Source: Triops longicaudatus
Taxonomy: Eukaryota; Arthropoda; Branchiopoda; Notostraca; Triopsidae
Length of the DNA stretch: 64,000 nucleotides
Assembly: GCA_022885665.1 (NCBI GenBank)
Contig: JAGQDJ010000005.1
Location: 248,001-312,000 of the forward strand
Reading direction: 5' to 3'
Both the position numbers and the translations under genes were made by a program. Positions 47,265-58,500 of the stretch are shown piece by piece (the first letter of the stretch is position 1; every line of letters starts with the position of its first letter). The notes beneath the pieces are model-generated. The model ran no database searches and was not told the DNA's origin. It worked only from the letters and a program-made list of their open reading frames with translations.

Positions 47265-49396
47265 ATGGACTCTGCTAAACGAAGTTTTGTGAACCCATTT
47301 GGCCCCAGCCGACCGTGGATGACAACTGTCGGTGCAGCAGCTGCTGCAGGCGAAGGCAACAAAGGACTTAAAGGAATTGTAGCAGGTAAAGCTACCTTAT
47401 TCGTCATTTGAGTACTTAAATCCATGCAGCTTTAAGATTTTCCAGGCTCTAGATTCAATCTATAGTCAGTTGGCAAAGATCCCTATCGAGCGACCTTTGC
47501 CCGCCCTCCCCACACTTGCCCACCCTTTCAGCCTTGATCCTGTGACTTCTGTTTCGAAATGGTCTTGTATCGATATTCACTTCTTTCATATATCGTTTCT
47601 TCTCTTTTCAGGCGGAATTACAGGTGGTATCGAAATCTGCATCACCTTCCCCACCGAATACGTCAAAACTCAGCTACAATTGGACGAAAAGGCGGGCCAG
47701 AGACAGTACAATGGTATCGTAGACTGCGTGAAGAAAACAGTCCGTAGCCATGGAGTTTTGGGTCTATACCGCGGCTTATCCGTCCTGTTGTATGGCTCCA
47801 TCCCAAAATCGGCCGTCCGTTTCGGTGCATTCGAACAACTGAAAAAATACTGTGTGGATGAGAAAGGCAACTTGGATCCCTCGAAAAGATTACTATGCGG
47901 CTTGGGCGCTGGTGTCGCCGAAGCCATTTTCGCAGTTACGCCAATGGAAACAGTCAAAGTTAAATTTATCAACGACCAAAGATCGGCGAATCCTAGGTTT
48001 AAGGGATTTTTCCATGGCGTACGCATGATTATCAAGGAACAAGGTAAATCAAAAAGGAACTAGGTACAGCGAAAAACGTCATCCGAATGTATTATAAAGT
48101 AGTGATACTTCTAGTGTGTGTTACTATGACTTTTTTAGTTATATGCTTCGGGTTTAAAAAGATTGATCGACATTCGAACGTTTCTTACCCAGGAATTCGA
48201 GGGACGTATCAAGGAGTTACCGCCACAATCCTTAAGCAAGGCTCGAATCAAGCCATTCGTTTCTACGTCATGGAAACGTTGAAAGATTGGTACAGAGAAG
48301 GCGATCCCAAGAAGCCGGTACCCAAATTGGTTGTCGGCGCCTTTGGTGCAGTTGCTGGAGCTTTGTCGGTGTTCGGTAACACGCCAATAGATGTGGTGAA
48401 AACGCGCATGCAAGGTTTAGAAGCATCCAAGTATAAGAACACAGCCGACTGTTTCGTTCAAATCTGGAAGAACGAAGGACCTTTAGCGTAAGTGGCTTTT
48501 TACAAGGGACTTCATAATTCCTTAAAGCAGCAATTTTTAACTCGGATGGTATCACCAGGGTTAAACCTAGGGCGTATTGAGTTTCTTTATGGACTTTCTT
48601 TTTTAAAAAATTAATGAAATTTCGTTAAACTCGTCTGATTGTTAAATGATGTTGAAAACATTCTGGAGAATAAGCGACATTCGAAAATCCTTGAAGTTAC
48701 TGCCTTGAAGTGAACTTGCTGGAACTCGATGAAAGTACAGTGATCCCCCCGTGTACACGGTATATCGGTTCGGCGAAAATACCGCGTAAACGAAAACGTG
48801 TAAACTGGTGTTTAATGTGTGTAAGATAGGGATGCGTTCCATGCTCTCAGAAAGTTTCTTATCGAATTACCATTTTTTTAAATCTAGTTTTAATGTACGT
48901 GTATATAAAGGGTTACTGACTATATCTGAGCAATTTTTTAATTGCGGTCGTTACTTGAAGTCTTTAAACAATATTGCAAATCACAGAAGTTAAATGCTGT
49001 CAATTTGATATGATATTAGTCCTGGCCTTAAAAACAAGTAAGAGTATGGACTTTTGATCTATACCACCTTGCTACTTAAAACTTCCAGCAAAAATTTACC
49101 AGTTTTGAAGGACCTCATAAATGGGGGATCACTGTGCAGTTAAACCTCGTTATTAAAGAATTGACATGTTGCAGAAGAAATTTTATGTTATAGCGAGCTT
49201 TTACTGTACAGTTGTGCTGCGACATTATACCCGTCTGGTGGAAGAATTAAATTCCTAATCTTTAACAATGGATTTTTTCCCCCGCAGGTTTTACAAGGGT
49301 ACCATTCCGCGTATGAGCCGTGTATGTTTAGACGTGGCGATTACGTTTATGATTTACGATTCGTTTATGGAACTGTTCTCCAAAGTGTGGAAGTAG
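47265..49396 (+). CDS. SLC25A1: Mitochondrial citrate/tricarboxylate carrier SLC25A1 (4 exons)
   Basis: Inner-membrane exchanger that sends citrate out of mitochondria in exchange for malate, feeding cytosolic acetyl-CoA for lipid synthesis. Coding exons are 47265-47385, 47612-48043, 48193-48487 and 49288-49396. Phases agree and give 318 aa (human 311). Three Solcar repeats show the PX[DE]XX[KR] signatures as PTEYVK, PMETVK and PIDVVK. Family blocks include GGIEICITFPTEYVKTQLQL, SHGVLGLYRGLSVLLYGS, LLCGLGAGVAEA, KQGSNQAIRF and FGNTPIDVVKTRMQGLEA. The 800-nt third intron contains two small transposon-like elements. The first in-frame ATG fitting the family was chosen. The alanine-rich N-terminus is variable in this family. 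Secure. Confidence 0.97.
48736..49136. mobile_element. MITE with CAGTGATCCCCC inverted ends in an SLC25A1 intron
   Basis: Perfect 12-bp inverted ends CAGTGATCCCCC at 48738-48749 and GGGGGATCACTG at 49123-49134, enclosing 397 bp. It is flanked by TA on the left and TG on the right (TA with one change). Ends and target suggest a pogo/Tigger-type non-autonomous element. Confidence 0.65.
49135..49208. mobile_element. Second tiny MITE abutting the first
   Basis: The 70 bp at 49137-49206 begin CAGTTAAACCTCGTTAT and end as the inverse of CAGTAAAAGCTCGCTAT, followed by TA. It shares the TG dinucleotide at 49135-49136 with the element ending at 49134, as if both used one TA target or inserted into each other's edge. 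Confidence 0.5.
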
Positions 49397-50422
49397 TAAA
49401 TCACTTGACAGTCCCTGAACAGACGCCAAATGAAACGCATTCCAAAATTTAGCCAATGTTTTTAGTTTTTCAAATCTCTTGTATGTTGACGTTCCAAAAG
49501 AAAGAACAAAAAAGAAAATAATAAAAAAAATCATTCCTAACACATATCCGCACATATCTTGTATACAAGAGGTTTATAAACAGGCGGACAAAAGAAGCTA
49601 TTCTCGTTTTAAAAGATGTATAGTAGTTGTTTTATGGTAGAAATACACGATCGGGGACGAAGGAAAAATAACTGAAGTTTAATTTAAAATTGTTTTTCCA
49701 GGTACACAGATTGTATTGGGAGAGGGCGGGGACAGAATACTTAAACCGATCCCATTAAAAAAAGTTGAATCTTTTCGGTTTTTATTGCCTATTACTGCAA
49801 ATTTCCAAAGACTGTTAAAAAAAGCATTTCCCCCTTCTTAAAGTAAAGGACCGGCGACTTGACACGCAAAATAAGAAAATTGAAACACTTCATATTACAG
49901 AATACAAATAACGTGTGGGAATAGTTTACGTTCCATACGCCACGCGCGGGGATGTGTCGCGACGTGGGCGGGGTAATTATAACGACACTTAAAAAGAACA
50001 ATGGCAGCATTCACATTGCGTTTTTCTCTCTTTTGCTCGGGGGAGAAGGGGCGGGGCGTAAGTCGAAAATTAAGGGATTTGAAACATTTAAAAATTGTAT
50101 CCAAGGCTTGGGAAAGTAACACAAGAACAGTTTTCACATTTTTTTGCTCATTTTCTTTTTCTCAATTTTAGCGGAATGCAACACGAAGAAGATTTTTTGC
50201 TGAACAGTTGCTGAATTTTGCCAGTTTCAATCATTGTTCGCTTCCTTGGTTTGGGAGGCTCTTTGTCTTTTCAAGTTAACAGAATTTCGGTAGACTTGAT
50301 AACACTTTTGTTTTGTAGTAAGAACCCTAAGCTGCGGTATGCAGCACTGTGAAAATCTTCTTCCAACATCTCTCGTTTCTCCTGGACAATACTGAGGCCA
50401 GCAACCCACGATGGATAAAAAT
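49397..50422. other. Convergent intergenic region, SLC25A1 and ERK
   Basis: About 1 kb between two stops; should contain both 3' UTRs. No gene or bounded repeat recognised. Confidence 0.5.
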
Positions 50423-53400
50423 TTACATGGACATAGCATGCTCCTGAGCCATTCTTGTGGAGAACATCACCGTTTCTTCGAAAATCAGTTCCTTCAGCCG
50501 TTCCTTGGGCAAGTCGTCCAGTTCCATCTCGAAACGAAACGGCTCTTCCGCTACTGGCTGTTGAAAAATTCAGTAAGAGTGCGTGAATACATGTCAAAAA
50601 TCGTTCCATTTTAAACGAGCTTCGATTAGGAAGAAAATATTAAGAGAAAATGTTCGATTAATTGTCTAACATAAAAGTAGGAAATCCGCTCTTAACACGG
50701 TAGGACACGAAAATCTTCATCGCGTTCTGCACATAGCTAAAACAGGGTGAGCTGGAGTACGAGAAAGCGGTTATAGGCTGTAAAACTCATGAACACGTGT
50801 ACATCTTCACCCATGTTTTAAAAGTTGACGGAAACTACAGACAAGATACAATTAAACGAAACTCAAGTGTTACCTCGTCAGCTGGGTCGTAGTACTGTTC
50901 TAGATATGGATGCGCTAAAGCGTCCTCCACGCCGATACGCTTATGGGGATTAAAGGTCAGCATTTTCCCCAACAAGTCCAGCGCTTTCGGATCTGCATTG
51001 GGGTACAATTTGGCCCATGGTACTTTAGGTTTCGGTGGCAAGGACTGTAAGTAACTTCGAGCCTGCATTAAAACAACACGAACGTTATTTACATTATTGG
51101 AAGGCCAGTTTTGTACACAAAATCATACCATCAACATCAAATCATATCATTGTGTAACGTAGCATATCGAAAACTAAGCAATGTACCAGTGTGCCACGAA
51201 ACTCCATAACGATATAAAACTCACTAGTAATGTCACTTTCACATAAGTCGTCCAGACTTATGCAAAAGTGAAATGTACAAAACTTTACTATTACCTAGCG
51301 GAGTTGTCCCAACGCAATAAAAGTTAACGAACTTTCCTTTCGCCTAGTGCAATTAAAATGTAGCCCTCGTAGACGAACAGAACTGACAACTAATTTTCCG
51401 CACAGGCACGACTAAAGAATGTATACGTAGAGCAAAGCTATAAAAAAGGTAGACTAGTACATTGCATTTCACTATATCGTTTTCTACACGCTTGTAATCC
51501 TCATTGAGCAGATTTGGTATATACAGGGAACATGAATCTGCGTGGGTATGCTTCACGACTAAGACGGAGTCTTTTTGTCTGGTTCATATAATACAGCCTC
51601 GCTTTACAGGTTACCCTCGTCTTCCGCAACTTTTGACATTAGAGGCAAACTCAGCTCGTTTCGATTCACGCACCAAGAGTTCAAGAAACGGAGGAGAATT
51701 AACCATCAGAAAAAGCACACGACTAACCGCAATTACCTTTTCGTTTATGATGCACTGCAAATCGTCTTGAGTAGGGGATCCAAGCACGCTAAGGATGTGG
51801 TTAAGTTGATCAAGATAGTGTTTGCCGGGGAAAATAGGTCGGTTGGATAACATTTCGGCTAAAATACAGCCTACCGACCAGATATCAATGGATTTTGTGT
51901 AGCCCTGTAAGACGACAAATCTGTTAATTAATCTATATTTAAACACATGCCATAAATGATATCACGTAATCAATGGCTTCTACTTTCAAAGATTGAAAGT
52001 AGAAGCCATTATTATTAGAAGTAATCGAAAGTAGAAGCCACCAAACGTTCATACTTCGAAATCCTTCGAGTCTGAAATAGTTTTAAGTATATACGTACTT
52101 TCGAATTCAACATAATTTCAGGGGCTCGGTACCAACGCGTAGCCACGTATTCTGTCAAAAATCCAGTGTGATCATGCTCTGGGTCTGCTACCCGCGCTAA
52201 CCCAAAATCGCAAATTTTCAGGTCACAAGTGGTGTTCAATAACAAGTTGGAAGGCTTCAAATCTCGGTGTAACACGTTCGCAGAGTGAATATACTTCAAT
52301 CCTCGCAGAATTTGATACAGGAAGTAGCATATATGGTCATTACTCAATCGCTAAAAGAAATAGCAAAAATAAATATCAGTAACAGAAAGAATTTCGACCA
52401 TTTTTGTTAATGTCTGAAAAAAGAAACTGATCAGGCGATAAACAACTAAATGAACAATCCACTTTTGACATATTTTTAGTATTTTCTTTTGTCTAGGATT
52501 ACATTTTCACCTTAGAAGACCATATTAATATTATTTTACCTGTGTCTTTAGCAATTTGTACAAGTCCGTTTCCATAAGACACTGTACGATGTAAACATCT
52601 TTCATCTGATCAATGTCCGGAGCTCGGATGATATCACGGATATCGATTACCTACGCACACAAATTTCCAAAACAAACCGCATTACACATCTTTAAAGGAG
52701 TAAAACTCGTCTTCTTTTCTAACACCACCAGAGGCACCCGTCAATAAACATTAAACGTCACTAACGCCAAGCGTTGTACAAGCTAGGATTAAGTACCACC
52801 CCCTTCAACCCCCCCTCACCGACTATTATACTCGCGTACGAGTCGCAAGACAATAACCGACAAAAGAAGAAGAACCGTGAGAGGTGTAACACGTGTCTCA
52901 GGTAATGGAAACCCGATGCTTAGATACGGTGCGTAACAAACTGGTACAGCATAAGGGACATTTCTACGTTGTATGTACCCATTTTTTTTTTTGCAGACAT
53001 GAAGGTAAACAGTCGCGGAATTTTCAAAACAGCCGCTCTGTATTAGAGGAAGTGAGGGGGTACTTAAGAGCTACGAGGCAATTCTCATTAAACTACTTTT
53101 ACAAGTGTCGGGGTAATTTTCCTGTGGAACAAAGAAGCTGGAACGAAATACGAGTAATTAATTTGTTTCCTTGCGATATTTCATGCTCGTTAGAATTATT
53201 TCCCTGTTGCCGGCGTAGCATAGAATTCTCCTTCAACCTGAGATGCGCAATTCGGTGCAACTTCCCTATAGTGTGTAACGCGTGTTCGTAAAAAACTGGT
53301 ACTACCTCTTTACAGTTCTTATCAAATTGTACTAGTATTTTACTAACGTTATTTTGCGACTCAGAACACTTAGTAGCTGTACAAAACGTACACAAATGAC

Positions 53401-54488
53401 GGACCCTCTTTTGTATAAAAGTACAGTAATACGGTCATAATATTCGGTATTCTCTTATATCCGGACTACGGGTTTTCTTTCGTGTATTTATACACGGAGT
53501 TGTCTCTTAAAGCAGGGTCAGATTAACATAATACACCTGGTATGAAAGAGATCATCCGCAAATTTCTTAATGTTTCTTAGAGCCTACTTATCTGTTTAAA
53601 TGTTCTAATCGCTGTGACCGAAGGGTAAAAATACTAATCTAAATGACATACAAATCTAATCATATATAACAATCTTCTTTTATCAAGTCTAATCGTAAAA
53701 GCAACCCATAAAACCCCGGGTGCACAAATCATAACTTCCTTACAAAGAAATATTTTGTACCGAATCCAAAATGATTATAGATTTAAAAAATAAAAGGCGC
53801 AGATAATAAACCTGCTGCGAGTCCCACGTAAAATTGACATTAAGCTATTTTACTTTTACGATTGAAATTTGAGTGTAAACAGTTCTTTTCGTACTGGGAA
53901 CATTTAGGCTTCAACTATAAGCATGACGGGGTTTGATTATATGAAATAAGGGGGAATCACTGTAGGTTACAGTATTACTCCTAAAATTCGCACGTTGTCT
54001 CTCCACTGTGTTAGCAAGATAGAATACGCGGAAAAACTTACATTTTCATGTCTAAATCTGGTTAAAATCTTAATCTCCCTGAGAGTTCTCTGGCAATAAG
54101 TTTGATGTTCAAAGGGTGAAATTTTCTTGATTGCAACTTTCGTTTTGGTTACATTATCATACGCGGACCTGTAAGAGAGTAGAAAGAGAATTAATCTTCA
54201 ATTAGATACGCATCGTTTTTACAGGATAGTAATGAAAGATAATAAATAACGGGGCATTAAAACCAGCAACAATGCAAAAAGAACAAAGTGAACGATCAGG
54301 AGCGGAAATTTCATGAGTCCGTGTAGCTCGAAAAATAGTTAGAAAAACGTGGTAACTTACACCACCATTCCATAGGCACCTTCGCCAATATACGCTAAAT
54401 TAGTATAGCGCGGGCCGACTTCAAAATTTTGGCCCCTGACTACTTCAACTTTACCACTACGATCACTTCCTTCTCCCACGGACGCCAT
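50423..54488 (-). CDS. MAPK1: ERK-type mitogen-activated protein kinase, ERK1/2 orthologue (7 exons)
   Basis: The terminal kinase of the Ras-Raf-MEK cascade. Coding exons are 54361-54488, 54042-54168, 52540-52650, 52099-52350, 51737-51904, 50874-51062 and 50423-50557, all phases matching, giving 369 aa (human ERK2 360). The glycine loop is GEGAYGMV and the catalytic lysine lies in VAIKKISPFEHQTYCQRT. The hinge and DFG regions contain HSANVLHRDLKPSNLLLN and LKICDFGLARVADPEHDH. The activation loop carries the TEY dual-phosphorylation site, in GFLTEYVATRWYRAPEIM. Later blocks are GYTKSIDIWSVGCILAEMLS and LTFNPHKRIGVEDALAHPYL, and the C-terminal extension has LDDLPKERLKELIFEET. The tail ends MAQEHAMSM, unlike vertebrates. 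Intron 2 is 1.39 kb. Secure. Confidence 0.98.
51063..51736 (-). other. ERK intron 5, 674 nt
   Basis: Bounded by phase-0 splice sites. Nothing recognised inside. Confidence 0.7.
52651..54041 (-). other. ERK intron 2, 1.39 kb
   Basis: No coding content. A weak transposon candidate runs from TA-CAGTAATACGG at 53422 to GGGGGAATCACTG-TA ending at 53964. Its right end resembles the CAGTGATCCCCC ends in the SLC25A1 intron, but the left end matches only for about nine bases. Confidence 0.5.
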
Positions 54489-54782
54489 TTTTCAACTGGG
54501 TTTGTTTGGACTGATAACAGGTGATATTAGCTAGCGAACGATTCAAACGATACGAAACGATATTTAACCTTGTTCACGTTCCTTTTGGCAAAGCAGTTCG
54601 TGTTCCTGTTCGCCTTTCACGCACCCTGACATTTCTTTCAGTCTGCGCTTACAATACAATGTTGTTCACTTTTCTCGTTCGCTGTTGGCAACTGCTGTTC
54701 ATGTTTTACCGCTTGTTTACAAGCTGGCCAGTACGAAAAGTTGAGTAACACTAACAACTTCGTCGCATATAATTCGTAGAAA
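54489..54782. promoter_or_regulatory. Bidirectional promoter region of ERK and RPB11
   Basis: Only 294 bp separate the two divergent start codons, so both promoters and 5' UTRs must lie here. I see no convincing TATA box or named motif. Inference from gene spacing only. Confidence 0.6.
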
Positions 54783-55328
54783 ATGAACGCACCTCCCGCT
54801 TTTGAATCCTTTTTACTTTTTGAAGGAGAGAAAAAGTAATATAATATACTTAAATATACATAATACAACCACTAATAAACCCTGGTCTAGGATCATCAAA
54901 GAACAAGATACGAAAGTCCCAAATGCGGCTATATTTACTGTCAACAAAGAAGACCACACTTTGGGCAACTTGATTCGATGGTATGAGTTTCTATTTCCAT
55001 AATAAACTACTGTTTTCGTTTCTTTTGTCTTCATATAGCCAACTACTGAAAGACCCTAATGTGCTTTTCGCGGGTTACAAGCAACCACATCCCTTGGAGC
55101 ACAAATTCATTTTACGCATTCAAACTACTTCAGATTATACGCCCCATGATGCTATGATGCACGCAATTACCGATTTAATCTCAGAACTTTCGTTGTTAGA
55201 AGAACGATTCAAGGTAAATAGCCCTATAAAGACTAAAAACCGGTCCGGTTTGAAATGTTCCAATAACGTTGTTTATTTATTTGTGTTTACAGGAAGCCGT
55301 CCGTGAAAGAAAAGAAGGACTCGACTAA
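54783..55328 (+). CDS. POLR2J: RNA polymerase II subunit RPB11 (4 exons)
   Basis: RPB11 pairs with RPB3 to form the alpha-like platform for polymerase II assembly in the nucleus. Coding exons are 54783-54835, 54891-54980, 55039-55213 and 55293-55328, giving exactly 117 aa, the human length. The start MNAPPAFESFLLFEGEKK is nearly invariant. NKEDHTLGNLIR and HPLEHKFILRIQTT are the alpha-motif blocks, followed by ITDLISELSLLEERFKEAV. The introns are 55, 58 and 79 nt, close to the shortest in the window. A signal AATAAA at 55372-55377 lies 44 nt past the stop. Secure. Confidence 0.98.
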
Positions 55329-55371
55329 ACGTCTTAACGTTATGAATTGTATTGTTTATTCCTAACTTTGA

Positions 55372-55377
55372 AATAAA
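55372..55377 (+). terminator. RPB11 polyadenylation signal
   Basis: AATAAA 44 nt downstream of the RPB11 stop codon, before the convergent CLIP gene's stop at 55587. Confidence 0.6.
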
Positions 55378-55586
55378 AATGCTTAAGAATGCGAGGACCA
55401 TCTTTATACATGTACCAACCTAACAATAACTGGGCTTTGACAATTAACAATAGCTGGCAACAATTAACACGAGCTCTTCAGGTGGGATCCATCTATAAAA
55501 AGAACACACTGAACATACACTGCGCGTTCCACGGCAAAAAGGCACTGAATGAGAATTCTCCGTTACGTGAGTAAAGCATCGCTTTT

Positions 55587-58500
55587 TTAATAAGTATCCT
55601 CCTCTGTGCATTCGCTCGTCCAGTGTCCAAAGACTACAACAAAAAAAAAAGTAAATTATTATTCTTAACTCAGAAATTGCTAATTTAAGTTAAATTATTT
55701 CACTAAATTAAATGCAAATAAATGAATCGCATTCAAAGACACGATAAGCTAATTACGTTACTTGCCTTCACAGTTATCGCAATATGGTCGGGGTTCGTTT
55801 CTCTTGCCTTTGTGTTGGGAGTGTTCTCTACTGATAACCTCTTCATTTCCCGCGTCAAAGGATGACTGGGTTGGACAATCTTCCGTATCGTGCAAGTCAA
55901 ATTTATCGCAAATATCACAAAATAATCGTGGCGCAACCACACGTTGCGGTCCAGCATGGCCGTTTTTCTTACTCGTGACATCAGAAATGCCTTGGTTCAT
56001 CAACGAGGCATGGCTAACTTCCAGCTTCAGCTTATGCTCATCTAACTTGCGCTGCATATCAACAATAACCGAGTTTAAAAATGCAATTTCCCGCTTGGAG
56101 GCTTCTTTCTCCTCCAAGATCCGACTAATCTGAGGATCTAACTGATCTTCTTGTACGTAAATTTGTTGCTTAACTTGCAAGTCAACAACTTTCTGCTCCC
56201 AGACGCGTTTATCCTTCTCGTAGCGAACAGCAAACGTACTCAGTTCTGTTTGCAGTTCGACGTTTTTGCGAGACCATGTGGCAATCTCTTCTTCCTTCTT
56301 GGCTAATTGCTGTTTGAAACTTTCTCGTTCTGTCTCGTATTGAGTAAGACGCTCGAGTTCTTCAACGAACGCTCGCTTCTGCTCTTGAAGCTCTTCTAAT
56401 TCGGCCTCTCGTGCTTGGACCAGCGACTCCAATTCTTCACCACGAGCTCGCGTCTTGTCCAGTGCTGTTCGCAGTTCTTCGGCCATTTCCGCTTCTTTCA
56501 GCGTGCATTCCAACTTCTTCTGCAGTTCTGATCGGTGGGCGTCAAATGTTACCTTGAGGCGCTCAACTTCTTCCGTTACTTGTACCAATTTTGCGTCACG
56601 GTCTTTGACCGCTTCGTTAAATTTGATGCGTTCTTTCTCGAGACTTTCGCGTTGGTTTTGGGCGCTATGAAGCGTGGCTTCCAGATTCGCATGGGTGGTA
56701 CGCAGACTAGACAACTCTTGTTCTAAAAGAGTTATGTGACCTCTCTGCTCTGCGGTTTCCTGTGAAGCTTGACTGGTTTTCACGCTTAAATCTTGTTTCA
56801 GTGAGTCATATTCCGTTCGCAGTTCATTCATTTGAGTTTGTACTTCGCGTAATTCGTCTTTTAACCGCATGATTTCCTTCTCATTGACGTCTTTCGCTTC
56901 CGCGACTTTCTGATTTTCCAACTGCAACGTATCGTACTTAACTTGCAGTTCTTGTAAGTTGAATTCCGATACATCGCAAACGTGTTCCAATTCTTGGGTC
57001 TTTGTCTCGCTGAGTTTCAGCTTTTCTTCCGCTTGCGCTTCTCGTACTTTAAAAGCTTGGTTTAATTCCTCTATTTTCGCTTCAGCAGCTTTTACATCAG
57101 TTGAGTAGCGATTTTCCAGTTCCGTCACGACTTGCCGTAACTTGTCGGCGTCCTGGTGCGCTATCTCCATCTGGTGGTAAAGATCAGCATTTCTCGCCAA
57201 GTCCCTTTCAGCGTTCTCCAGCTTTTCTTGCAATGCAATAACTTCTTGCGCTTTCTCTTTCAAGGCTATCTCGGCGTCCGCTTTTTCGACGTTGGCAATT
57301 TTCCGTAAATCTTCCAACTGCTGTTTGACCAGAGTTAATTCGCGTTCAACTTCTTGAGATTTCTGCAACTTTTCTACCATCTTGACCTGCTCTTCGCTGT
57401 TACCTTCCACTGCCTTCTGCAGATCAGTGAGATTTTGCTTTACTAGGTTAATCTCCTGCTCTTTGAGTTCGATCTTCCGTTGAGCTTCGTCTCGTTCATG
57501 AATTATGTGCTTCACTTGCGACTCGAGATCTTCACATTGACGTAAAATGTTCAACTTGTCATGATTTAACGCTTCTATCGTTTGATTCAAGGTATGAATT
57601 TCGTTTTCTTGCTTGACCATATTGGCGCTGAGTTCATCCAACTGACGCTCTTCTTGACCGGCTGTATCTTGAATGTGTTTCAGCTCCAGTTTGGCTACCT
57701 CAATTTCTTTGTCCTTCTCTTGCAACTCGTGGTCCTTAGTCTTCAACAATTCGGTCATTTCGATGATCTGCTTGTTCAGCTCATCATTCGCGTCTTCGGT
57801 TTGTTGAACTACTTTATGCCATTTCTCCTTTTCTTCCTTTTCGGCTTTAACTTCTTTGCCCTTTTCTGATAAAGATTCTTCAAGAGCAATAATTTTCTCT
57901 TTAGCAGCGATTAGTTCTTTTTCCAGTTCATTGCCAGCAGTGGTAAAGCCTTCTTTGAATCGTTTGATTTCTTCCAACAAAGCTTCTTTTTCTTCTTTCA
58001 GCGTTACGAGCTTTTCTTCTAACTCGAACCCTCTATTCGCTTCCTTCTCCAACTCTTCATTCTTTGATTGTTCAGCCCTCAATCGCGTTTCCACTTCCCG
58101 GTTCCGTGTTTCCAACTCCGCCATACGACCCTAGTTAGTTACCAATAAGCTTACTGAGCCTCTAGAAAATTTGTAATGGGGAACTACTTCCGATTCGGAT
58201 TTAATAATGGCAAGTTCTTCTAACTGGAACTGCAGGTCTTCCAATTTTCTTCGATCTTCTTCCCATTGCGTGGCAGTCATTTTTCTATCTTCGTCATTCT
58301 TGGAAAGTAACAACTGTAGTCGCTGTACTTCGCCATTTGCTTCATCTTCCAACTAATACGAAAAAAATAATAATAAGCAGTGATAGGCGTTTCCGGATCA
58401 AAAACCGCTTTGGATAATGCTCGGATCAAAAAACGGATCATTTGATCCGTGAATAGTGATCCGAATAAAATGAAAATGGATCAAAATTCGTAAACCGTGA

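Noticed and set aside
58131..58154. A 24-nt intron GTAAGC...CTAACTAG in CLIP
   Set aside because: It keeps phase, but the alternative donor at 58187 gives a 57-nt intron in line with the 50-58-nt introns elsewhere in the window, so the ultra-short form is unlikely.
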